Assembly (NCBI GenBank): GCA_007376345.1
Contig: VMGA01000010.1
Location: 1-35,093, forward strand
Origin: Microgenomates group bacterium Gr01-1014_16
GTDB lineage: Bacteria; Patescibacteriota; Microgenomatia; CAZETR01; Amesbacteraceae
Reading direction: 5' to 3'
Length of the DNA: 35,093 bases
The translations under genes were made by a program, and so were the position numbers. The notes below the pieces were generated by a model. It was not told the DNA's origin. It did not search any database and saw only the letters and a list, made by a program, of their open reading frames with translations. This document shows, piece by piece, positions 28,278 through 35,093 of the stretch (the stretch's first letter is position 1; each line of letters opens with the position of its first letter).

Positions 28278-29496
28278 ATCACTTCTCAAAAACCCCAACT
28301 TCGTCCGGCTCTGGACTTCGCAGCTTCTGTCCCAGTTGACCGTCAATCTGGTCAACTTTCTCATGCTCACCCGTATCTTTGCTGCCACCGGCTCGACTAT
28401 TGCCGTCGCCCTGATTTGGATTTCCTGGTCTTTACCGGCCCTCATCTTTGGCCCCTTTTCAGGAGCTCTGGTAGACAGCTTTAGCCGCCGGCTGATGATG
28501 ATCGTCACCAATTTGCTCCAGTCCGCGGTTATCGCTTCTTACTTTCTCATCAAAGATCATTTTTTTGCTCTCTATCTGATAGTTTTTGCCTACTCTTTAT
28601 TTGACCAGCTTTACATTCCCAGCCAGCAAGCCAGCCTACCGGCATTAGTGGACAAAAAATTGCTTTCCGCTGCCAACGGCATATTTCTCCTTACTCAACA
28701 GGGTTCGTTCCTATTGGGTATGGGGTTGGGCGGCATTTTATTAAGCTTATTGGGAGTCGATTTTACTATTATTTTGTCTTCACTAGCTTTATTTATAGCT
28801 GCAGTTTCTGTTTACTTTTTACCCCACGACTCACCCCTGGTTTCTGCCTGGGACAAAAGTCTGGGTCAATTTTGGCATGAATTTCACCAGGGATTGAATT
28901 TTGTCAAAAACCATCGCTCGGTTCTGCTGCCACTCATTTTACTTGTTGGCTTGCAGATATTTATTTCAATTATCGCTATTTCACTACCATCTTACACCAA
29001 GAATTCACTTGGTCTTGACCTCAAACACGCTGGTATTACCCTCCTTGTGCCGGGTGCGCTTGGAGCCTTGCTTTTTACTCGCTCATTACCCAAACAGCTT
29101 CTCCAACAGCGCAAAAAACCAATAGTTCAAAATGGATTTTTACTTGGCTCAATTTCACTGATATCTTTGGCTTTACTGCCATTTTTACCCAGAGGTAAAT
29201 TAATAATCTCAGTCTTGATCTCCATGGGATTAGGTGTATCCCTGACTGCCATTATGGTTCCAACTCAGACTTTGCTCCAAGAAAAAACTCCACCTTGGTT
29301 TCGTGGTCGTATTTATAGCTCACTCGGATTTCTCATGACTGTTGCCACCTCACTACCCCTCATATTAGCTGCTGCTCTCACCGACATATTAGGCACATCC
29401 GCGATTATGATTATAATGTCACTTATATTGTTCGCCACTTATTTGTTTATAAATAAAAGGGGGGATCATGTCCTGGCAAACGGTTTTGGGCTTTGA
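28258..29496 (+). CDS. MFS transporter (EntS-like)
   Basis: The start chosen is ATG 28258 (MQNQTFKSLLKNPNFVRLWT); an upstream TTG at 28246 is possible. The product has 412 residues with twelve hydrophobic segments. NFVRLWTSQLLSQLTVNLVN and the loop GALVDSFSRRLMMIVTN after helix 2 are typical of the MFS_3/enterobactin-exporter-like group. The exported compound is unknown. Its position between gatA and gatB, overlapping both, is unusual for an amidotransferase operon and suggests co-transcription for convenience and not a shared function. Confidence 0.85.
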   Translation: MQNQTFKSLLKNPNFVRLWTSQLLSQLTVNLVNFLMLTRIFAATGSTIAVALIWISWSLPALIFGPFSGALVDSFSRRLMMIVTNLLQSAVIASYFLIKDHFFALYLIVFAYSLFDQLYIPSQQASLPALVDKKLLSAANGIFLLTQQGSFLLGMGLGGILLSLLGVDFTIILSSLALFIAAVSVYFLPHDSPLVSAWDKSLGQFWHEFHQGLNFVKNHRSVLLPLILLVGLQIFISIIAISLPSYTKNSLGLDLKHAGITLLVPGALGALLFTRSLPKQLLQQRKKPIVQNGFLLGSISLISLALLPFLPRGKLIISVLISMGLGVSLTAIMVPTQTLLQEKTPPWFRGRIYSSLGFLMTVATSLPLILAAALTDILGTSAIMIIMSLILFATYLFINKRGDHVLANGFGL

Positions 29497-30739
29497 AGTC
29501 CACATCGAACTTGGCACGAACACGAAGATGTTCTGTGCCTGTCCCGCAGGCCATTTCGGCCAGCCCCCCAATACCCAAACTTGCCCGGTTTGCCTGGGCC
29601 TCCCCGGAGCCCTACCGGTTCCCAATGCCAAAGCCATCGAATGGTGCGTCAAATTAGGCCTGGCTCTGGGCTGCGAAATTAATCTTTTCTCCAAGTTCGA
29701 CCGCAAAAACTACTTCTACCCCGACCTGGCCAAAGGTTACCAAATCAGCCAATACGACCTGCCTTTTTGCCACCACGGCGAACTTCTCGGCCGCAAAATC
29801 ACCCGCGTTCATATGGAAGAAGATACGGCCAAATTACTTCATTCCAATTTTCCCTCTCCTAGATTAGGAGAGGGTGCCCAAAGGGCGGGTGAGGTACAGA
29901 AAAAAAACACATATATCGACTTTAATCGCTCCGGAGTACCGCTGGTTGAAGTTGTTACCGAACCGGATTTCACCTCCAGCGATGATGCCCTGATCTTTCT
30001 CAAAGAACTTCAAGCCATCGTCCGTACTCTTGGAATTTCTACAGCGGATATGGAAAAAGGCTCCATGCGCCTCGAAGCTAATATTTCAGTCAAACACCCC
30101 AACTCCCCTAAGCTACCCAACTACAAAGTCGAAGTCAAAAACGTCAACTCATTTAGATTTATTAAAAAAGCCATCGATTTTGAAGTCACGCGCCAATCGA
30201 ACCTTCTCGATTCCGGTATTACACCAAAACAAGAAACCAGGGGGTTTTCAGAATCCAAGGGCGAAACCGTCAGCCAGCGCTCCAAAGAAGAAGCGCATGA
30301 TTACAGATACTTCCCCGAACCCGATATTCCGCCTCTGCAATTTACTCAGGATCAAGTTGAGCAGTGGCGATCCCAATTGCCAATTTTGCCCGCCCAAATC
30401 CGTCAGGATTTAATTTCTAAATACAATTTGTCTCCCCAATACACCGCCATTATCAGCTCCGACAAAGTCATGTATACCGCCTTCATGAAAAATCCATCCA
30501 AAGCTCTGGCCGATTCCCTAGTCAACAAACGACCCATCAAATCAGAAGTTGCAGTCGTATCTGATGACCAACTTCGCTCTGTTGCTCAAAAAGTCGTTTC
30601 AGCTAACCCCAAAGCCATTGCCGACCTCAAATCCGGCAAACAACAAGCCCTCTTTTTCCTTATCGGTCAAATCAAAAGGGAACTCGGAGACATCGATGTC
30701 TCCTTGACTCAAAAAGTAATAGGTGACATCATCAAGTGA
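29468..30739 (+). CDS. gatB: Asp-tRNA(Asn)/Glu-tRNA(Gln) amidotransferase subunit B, with palindromic insert
   Basis: A 423-residue GatB preceded by GGGGGGATC as a ribosome-binding site. VLGFEVHIELGTNTKMFCAC, PNTQTCPVCLGLPGALPV with zinc Cys residues, NYFYPDLAKGYQISQYDLPF and NRSGVPLVEVVTEPDF are all family hallmarks. GatB activates the carboxyl group of the mischarged tRNA and amidates it. Between MEEDTAKLLHS and YIDFNRSG there is an extra NFPSPRLGEGAQRAGEVQKK encoded by a repeat (29852-29895). The C-terminal YqeY-like tail is shortened compared with the usual ~475 residues. Confidence 0.95.
   Translation: MSWQTVLGFEVHIELGTNTKMFCACPAGHFGQPPNTQTCPVCLGLPGALPVPNAKAIEWCVKLGLALGCEINLFSKFDRKNYFYPDLAKGYQISQYDLPFCHHGELLGRKITRVHMEEDTAKLLHSNFPSPRLGEGAQRAGEVQKKNTYIDFNRSGVPLVEVVTEPDFTSSDDALIFLKELQAIVRTLGISTADMEKGSMRLEANISVKHPNSPKLPNYKVEVKNVNSFRFIKKAIDFEVTRQSNLLDSGITPKQETRGFSESKGETVSQRSKEEAHDYRYFPEPDIPPLQFTQDQVEQWRSQLPILPAQIRQDLISKYNLSPQYTAIISSDKVMYTAFMKNPSKALADSLVNKRPIKSEVAVVSDDQLRSVAQKVVSANPKAIADLKSGKQQALFFLIGQIKRELGDIDVSLTQKVIGDIIK
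29852..29895. repeat. Palindromic repeat inserted in gatB
   Basis: CCCTCTCCTA (29852-29861) and TAGGAGAGGG (29865-29874) form a 10-bp stem, followed by a second hairpin GCCC-AAA-GGGC (29876-29886). The unit keeps the frame and encodes PSPRLGEGAQRAGEV between conserved GatB blocks. Confidence 0.8.
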
Positions 30740-30780
30740 CCTGAAACTGCGGCTGGGCCGCTGAGAACGTAAGGTAAAAT

Positions 30781-33700
30781 ATGGCCGGCAATTTTGTTCA
30801 TCTTCATGTTCATTCCGAATACTCGCTCCTAGACGGCCTCTCCAAAATAAAAAACCTGGTTAAGCGCGTCAAAGAATTAGAAATGACCGCCGTCGCCCTC
30901 ACCGATCACGGGGCCATGTTTGGCGCCATCGAATTTTACAAAGAGTGTGTCAAAGAAGGCGTCAAGCCCCTGGTCGGCATGGAGGGTTATATCGTCTCCA
31001 AAGATCTGCACGAAAAAACCGGTCAGTCTGAAAATAATCATCTCCTACTTATTGCCAAAAACTTCATCGGCTACCAAAACCTGATGAAACTTTCGTCAAT
31101 AGCTCATCTGGAAGGCTTTTATTACCGCCCCCGGTTCGACAAGCCGACCCTGCAAAAATACTCAGAAGGACTTATTTGTACTTCAGCTTGTCCCAAAGGG
31201 GAACTCGGACAGTTACTAATCAACGGCAACTATGCTGCCGCCAGGGAAACCGCGTCCTGGTTTGCCGAGGTGTTCGGGTCACAAAATTATTATTTGGAGA
31301 TCCAGCGTCACAATTATAAAGATTATTTTGACCAGGCAAAACCAAACCCCAAAGTCCTGGACTCGCTGGTCAAACTGCAAAAAGAGACGGATATTTGGGT
31401 CAAAGATACCTCCAAATTAAGCCGCGAGTTGGGTCTTCCCCTGGTCGCCACCAACGATGCCCACTATCTGCACCAATCCGACGCCACAGCTCAGGACGCC
31501 TTGGTCTGCATTTCCACCGGCAAAAACATTTCCGATACCAACCGTCTGAGATATATTGACGCTCCCACTTTTTATCTCACCTCCGGCTCGGAAATGTCTT
31601 CCCTATTTCCTGATTTTCCCGATGCCTTATCCAACTCCTTAGCTATTGCCGGACTTTGCGATCTCAAAATAGAGTTGGGTAAATCTCTTTTTCCCAAAGT
31701 ATCAATTCCGTCTGATGATCCCAATGATTACTTAAAACGCCAAGTCTACGAAAAACTCCCCAGCAGATATTCCAGCCCTGATGACGTCCTCAATAAAAGA
31801 GTTGACTACGAATTAAATACTATCATCACCAAAGGCTACTCTCCTTATTTTTTGCTGCTTTCAGAATTGGCCAATTGGTGCACGGATCGGGGAATAATAA
31901 TAAACACCCGGGGCTCAGCTGCCGGCTCGGTCGTCTCTTACATCCTCGGCATCACTACCATTGATCCCATCAGGTACGAACTACCCTTCGAACGGTTCTT
32001 GAATCCCTTCCGACCCAGCTCCCCGGATATCGACCTGGATATTGCCGACGACAGGCGGGAAGAATTAATCGGCCATATCACCGAAAAATACGGCCGGGAC
32101 AAGGTCGCCCAAATCTGCACTTTTGGCAAAATGCTCGCCCGCGCCGCTGTCCGTGACATCGCCCGAGTCCTGGGTCATCCCTACAGTGTTGGCGACCGGA
32201 TCGCCAAAGTTATTCCCTTAGGCAATCAAGGTTTCCCAATGACCATCGACAAAGCTCTTTTTGAATCGCCTGAATTTAAGTCCATGTACGATTCGGACGC
32301 GACTGTCAAACAAATCGTTGATCTTGCCCGCCAAATAGAAGGTAACGCCCGTCACGCCTCGGTTCATGCCGCTGGTGTGGTGGTTTCTCCGACCACTATG
32401 ACCGACTACACCCCGCTTCAACTAGAGCCCAAAGGCACCAAAGTCATTACCCAATACGACATGCACTCGATAGCCGACGAGTACGGGGGCGTGGGCTTAG
32501 TCAAAGTGGATATCTTAGGCATCCGCAATTTATCAATTCTTGGCGCCGCCCGCGATCTCGTCGAAAAGCAAAGACAAGTAAAAATAGATTTGGACACGAT
32601 TCCCATCGACGACAAAAAAACTTTCTCCATGTTGTCCCGGGGTGAAACCATGGGTACTTTCCAGCTCGGCGGTTCCGGCATGACAAAATGGCTCAAGGAA
32701 CTCAAGCCAAATCGTGTCGAAGATTTAATGGCCATGGTCGCCCTTTTCCGCCCCGGTCCCATGGCCAATATTCCCGAATATATCGCCCGCAAAAACAAAA
32801 AAAGTCCGGTCACCTATCTCCACCCCAAAATGGCCGATTATCTCGACAAATCATATGGAATTTTAGTCTACCAGGAAGACATTATGTTTACAGGTATGGC
32901 TTTGGCCGGCTACAACTGGGAAACTATCGACAAACTTAGGAAAGCCATTGGAAAAAAACTTCCCAAGGAGATGGCCCTGCAGCACGAAGTTTTTGTGGAA
33001 GGCTGTATGAAAACATCAAAAATGTCCAAAGACGAAGCCGAAAAGCTTTGGGAACTATTTGTCCCGTTTCAGGGTTACGGCTTCAACAAAGCCCACGCCG
33101 CTTCCTATGGCATAGTTGCCTACCAAACAGCCTATGTCAAAGCCCACTACCCCGTTGAATATATGACTGCCTTGCTGACCGCCGAGGCAGGCGATACCGA
33201 AAAGATTGTCGAAGCCATTGATGAGTGTCGCCGCATGAAAATCAAGGTTCTCGCTCCGGACATCAATCAATCAAACATCGGGTTCACTATAGATGACGAC
33301 GCCATCCGCTTCGGTTTTTCGGCCATCAAAAATGTCGGCGAAGTCGCCATCAATGTAATTCTCGAGGCCAGAACGGAGCCATTCAAATCCCTAACCGACT
33401 TTTGTCTGCGGGTGGACAGCCAAAAAGTCAATCGAAAAGTTTTGGAGAGCCTGATCAAAGCCGGTGCTATGGACTCATTTGGGAACCGGGCTTCCATGCT
33501 GGCCGGCCTGGACAAGATTCGCGATCTGGGCTTATCTATTTCCAAGCTTAAAAGCTCGGGCCAGGTAGGTCTATTCTCCGATCTCCCTGAGACCCCCGAT
33601 CTCCCCAACCTCCCCGAGTATGATAAAGCCAAAAAACTTTCCCTGGAAAAAGAATTACTTGGCTTTTACTTGACCGAACATCCCCATCAGGACAAACTTG

Positions 33701-34314
33701 CCCAAACTCAATCCCTCACCACCCACTCATTAGGTCAGTTGTATTCTGAAGATCTCACCGGCCAAATCGTCACTATAGCCGGGATTATAGAAACTTGCCG
33801 CAATGTCATGACCAAGTCCGGAAACCTTCCTATGTGCTTTGCTAAGCTATCGGACCTCGGCCGTTCTATTGAAGTAGTAGTTTTCCCCAAAGCTTATGCT
33901 GTTTCACCAACTATTTGGCAGCCGGACAACGTGGTAATTATTCGCGGCAAAGTCGAAACAAAATTATCAGATAAATCCGTTGATGAGTCCGAAGAAATCA
34001 GTCCCGAATTAACTCTCATCGCCGACTCCGTCGCCCTCTTCGAAGGCGCAGACACAAAATTAACTTCGTCGAATGGTCAAATGAAAAATGTTCAAATGGT
34101 TAAATCGAGCGCCGTCTCGATATATATCCCCAAAGGTACACCTCAATCAAAATTAATTGAACTCAATTCGCTGCTCCAAAATCACAAAGGCTCCCAGCCG
34201 ACCGATCTCATCTTTGCCAACGGCAGCTCTTCCCGCTCTATTCCACTTCCTTACGGCTTGGCCTGGTCAGACGAGTTACAATCCGAAATTGCTAAAATCC
34301 TCGCTTCAGGCTAA
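30781..34314 (+). CDS. dnaE: DNA polymerase III alpha subunit
   Basis: A 1177-residue DnaE-type replicative polymerase. The N-terminal PHP domain begins FVHLHVHSEYSLLDGLSKI and keeps LTDHGAMF and TNDAHYL. The palm has SPDIDLDIADDRREELI with the catalytic Asp pair (about residues 416-420) and the third Asp in VKVDILGIRNL. GFNKAHAASYGIVAYQTAY and the helix-hairpin-helix region follow, and an OB-fold domain (VTIAGIIETCRNVMTKSG) lies near residue 1000. It copies the chromosome with the beta clamp. It starts 41 nt after gatB. The length is normal for the family. Confidence 0.97.
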   Translation: MAGNFVHLHVHSEYSLLDGLSKIKNLVKRVKELEMTAVALTDHGAMFGAIEFYKECVKEGVKPLVGMEGYIVSKDLHEKTGQSENNHLLLIAKNFIGYQNLMKLSSIAHLEGFYYRPRFDKPTLQKYSEGLICTSACPKGELGQLLINGNYAAARETASWFAEVFGSQNYYLEIQRHNYKDYFDQAKPNPKVLDSLVKLQKETDIWVKDTSKLSRELGLPLVATNDAHYLHQSDATAQDALVCISTGKNISDTNRLRYIDAPTFYLTSGSEMSSLFPDFPDALSNSLAIAGLCDLKIELGKSLFPKVSIPSDDPNDYLKRQVYEKLPSRYSSPDDVLNKRVDYELNTIITKGYSPYFLLLSELANWCTDRGIIINTRGSAAGSVVSYILGITTIDPIRYELPFERFLNPFRPSSPDIDLDIADDRREELIGHITEKYGRDKVAQICTFGKMLARAAVRDIARVLGHPYSVGDRIAKVIPLGNQGFPMTIDKALFESPEFKSMYDSDATVKQIVDLARQIEGNARHASVHAAGVVVSPTTMTDYTPLQLEPKGTKVITQYDMHSIADEYGGVGLVKVDILGIRNLSILGAARDLVEKQRQVKIDLDTIPIDDKKTFSMLSRGETMGTFQLGGSGMTKWLKELKPNRVEDLMAMVALFRPGPMANIPEYIARKNKKSPVTYLHPKMADYLDKSYGILVYQEDIMFTGMALAGYNWETIDKLRKAIGKKLPKEMALQHEVFVEGCMKTSKMSKDEAEKLWELFVPFQGYGFNKAHAASYGIVAYQTAYVKAHYPVEYMTALLTAEAGDTEKIVEAIDECRRMKIKVLAPDINQSNIGFTIDDDAIRFGFSAIKNVGEVAINVILEARTEPFKSLTDFCLRVDSQKVNRKVLESLIKAGAMDSFGNRASMLAGLDKIRDLGLSISKLKSSGQVGLFSDLPETPDLPNLPEYDKAKKLSLEKELLGFYLTEHPHQDKLAQTQSLTTHSLGQLYSEDLTGQIVTIAGIIETCRNVMTKSGNLPMCFAKLSDLGRSIEVVVFPKAYAVSPTIWQPDNVVIIRGKVETKLSDKSVDESEEISPELTLIADSVALFEGADTKLTSSNGQMKNVQMVKSSAVSIYIPKGTPQSKLIELNSLLQNHKGSQPTDLIFANGSSSRSIPLPYGLAWSDELQSEIAKILASG

Positions 34315-34316
34315 AA

Positions 34317-34353
34317 TGGTCATCGGACCATCCTGAGCGAAGTCGAAGGATCC
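34317..34353. repeat. Hairpin and CATCCTGAGCGAAGTCGAAG repeat before rplS
   Basis: TGGTC-ATCG-GACCA (34317-34330) is followed by a widespread repeat type, ATCCTGAGCGAAGTCGAAGG (34331 region), ending 8 nt before the rplS start. The ends ATCCT/AGGAT can pair. It fills the gap between dnaE and rplS; a role in rplS translation or transcription is not shown. Confidence 0.6.
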
Positions 34354-34360
34354 ACCAATT

Positions 34361-34681
34361 ATGGCCAATAGCGCAATCATCAAAGACATCACATTCCACG
34401 TCGGGGACATAGTCCGTGTCCATTACAAAATTCTCGAAGGTGAAAAAGAACGCACTCAGATTTTCGAAGGCCTGGCCTTGTCAATTCGGGGCAGGGGAGA
34501 CAATAGGACTTTTACGGTGCGTAAAATTGCCTCAGGTAACATCGGTGTAGAGAGAATCTTCCCGCTAAATTCTCCCTGGATAGTCAAGCTTGAGGTCAAA
34601 AAAACCGGCCATGTCCGTCGGGCCAAGCTCTATTACGTCCGCGACCAATCCGCCCGCCAAGTTTCTCAAATCCAAAAATGA
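34361..34681 (+). CDS. rplS: 50S ribosomal protein L19
   Basis: A 106-residue L19: [20 protein letters not shown], then [37 protein letters not shown] and [10 protein letters not shown] match the family throughout. L19 lies at the subunit interface of the 50S particle. The start is fixed by family length; a palindromic repeat ends 8 nt upstream. It is followed 12 nt later by a HlyD-like frame. In many bacteria rplS follows trmD; here it follows dnaE. Confidence 0.96.
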   Translation: MANSAIIKDITFHVGDIVRVHYKILEGEKERTQIFEGLALSIRGRGDNRTFTVRKIASGNIGVERIFPLNSPWIVKLEVKKTGHVRRAKLYYVRDQSARQVSQIQK

Positions 34682-34693
34682 TATATTGGACAC

Positions 34694-35002
34694 ATGGCCT
34701 CTCTAACTGTCCGGGGAGTTCTGCAGGCGGATATTGTGGAAGCTCGGTTTCCGTTTTCTGGGCAAATCGCTTTGGTCGTTAAGAAAACCGGGAATTCTGT
34801 CCACAAAGGTAACCTTCTCGCGGCTTTGGATAAGAAGTATCTACAAACGGAGTTAGATCTTCAACTGGGCCACTACGAACAAATCCGCGCCCAATTCGAA
34901 ATTTTTTCAAAAAATTATCCCAACCCCTCCGATGACATTTTAAAATTTCAAAAATCCATCGAACAGTCCCAGCTAAATGCATCCTTAAAAGAAGTGGCTT
35001 AA
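34694..35002 (+). CDS. HlyD/membrane-fusion-like protein fragment
   Basis: A 102-residue frame. VRGVLQADIVEARFPFSGQI, then LVVKKTGNSVHKGNLLAALD is the lipoyl/barrel-sandwich half-motif of membrane fusion proteins, followed by the start of a coiled-coil hairpin (LDLQLGHYEQIRAQFEIFSK). It stops at TAA (35000-35002), but the same frame continues beyond the stop as FSVGKNGCFIPIDGLISF, which looks like the second half-motif (xxIxxPxDGxV) expected here. The gene may therefore be broken by a nonsense mutation, or be a short variant. No signal peptide is seen. The window ends soon after, so the rest cannot be judged. Confidence 0.5.
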   Translation: MASLTVRGVLQADIVEARFPFSGQIALVVKKTGNSVHKGNLLAALDKKYLQTELDLQLGHYEQIRAQFEIFSKNYPNPSDDILKFQKSIEQSQLNASLKEVA

Positions 35003-35093
35003 TATACATTTAGCGTTGGTAAAAACGGGTGTTTTATCCCAATTGACGGTCTAATCTCGTTCGGGAGTTAGATCTTCCAAACTCCTGCAGTCT

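Noticed and set aside
1-35093. Alternative genetic code with UGA recoded to Gly, as in some CPR lineages
   Set aside because: Several intact genes end with TGA at the expected place (GrpB-like, GT2, vsr, gatB), and no in-frame TGA was seen within conserved domains.

Overview
The window looks like a chromosomal segment of a Candidate Phyla Radiation (Patescibacteria) bacterium, most likely of the Microgenomates group. That assignment is inference. It rests on the very compact gene layout, the standard genetic code (TGA is used as a stop), the CPR-style serine recombinases starting MKYIAYCRKSTDE, and a core gene set of gatCAB, dnaE, PolX, LemA-HtpX and short envelope glycosyltransferase genes.

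Layout. Positions 1-5782 are host backbone: a truncated glycosyltransferase fusion interrupted by a REP-associated tyrosine transposase element, a GrpB-like protein, a GT2 glycosyltransferase, an O-antigen ligase-like protein, an anchored Ig-like surface protein, tRNA-Thr(CGT), a degenerate NUDIX-like protein and an RRM RNA-binding protein. Positions 5819-14372 and 14893-21812 are two tandem integrative elements with the same plan, separated only by about 0.5 kb of host DNA carrying a LysM gene. From 21809 the backbone resumes: tRNA-Asp(GTC), NUDIX hydrolase, PolX, LemA, HtpX, a 1.06-kb region without genes, gatC-gatA-MFS-gatB, dnaE, rplS, and the start of a HlyD-like gene.

The two elements are the main discovery. 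Each has (i) a left end homologous, in inverted orientation, to the 3' end of the recombinase gene; (ii) a conserved GC-rich structured noncoding block of about 450 nt; (iii) cargo genes; (iv) a 275-296 bp cassette bounded by a 23-bp inverted repeat, lying 12-18 bp before the recombinase start; (v) a large serine recombinase gene whose 3' end is the right end of the element. The cassette carries, in reverse orientation, the right end fused to the left end of the same element, which is the sequence expected at the junction of the excised circle (attP). Joining the outer flanks rebuilds a plausible uninterrupted host locus: RRM gene, convergent LysM gene, then an intact tRNA-Asp.

Cargo of element 1 is defence-like: a DUF2130 coiled-coil protein, an OLD-family ATPase/TOPRIM nuclease and a small GIY-YIG protein on one strand; a LexA-like repressor, Vsr and a cytosine-5 DNA methyltransferase on the other; then an HNH endonuclease with a controller-type XRE protein and a recognisable C-box, which together make a full type II restriction-modification set. 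Cargo of element 2 is a convergent HicA/HicB-like pair, an Erm/KsgA-type rRNA dimethyltransferase, a thermonuclease-like protein, a ChbG/YdjC deacetylase and an EamA transporter.

A second theme is short palindromic repeats inserted in frame into conserved protein genes (GT2, PolX, GatB, recombinase 2), plus one repeat between dnaE and rplS.
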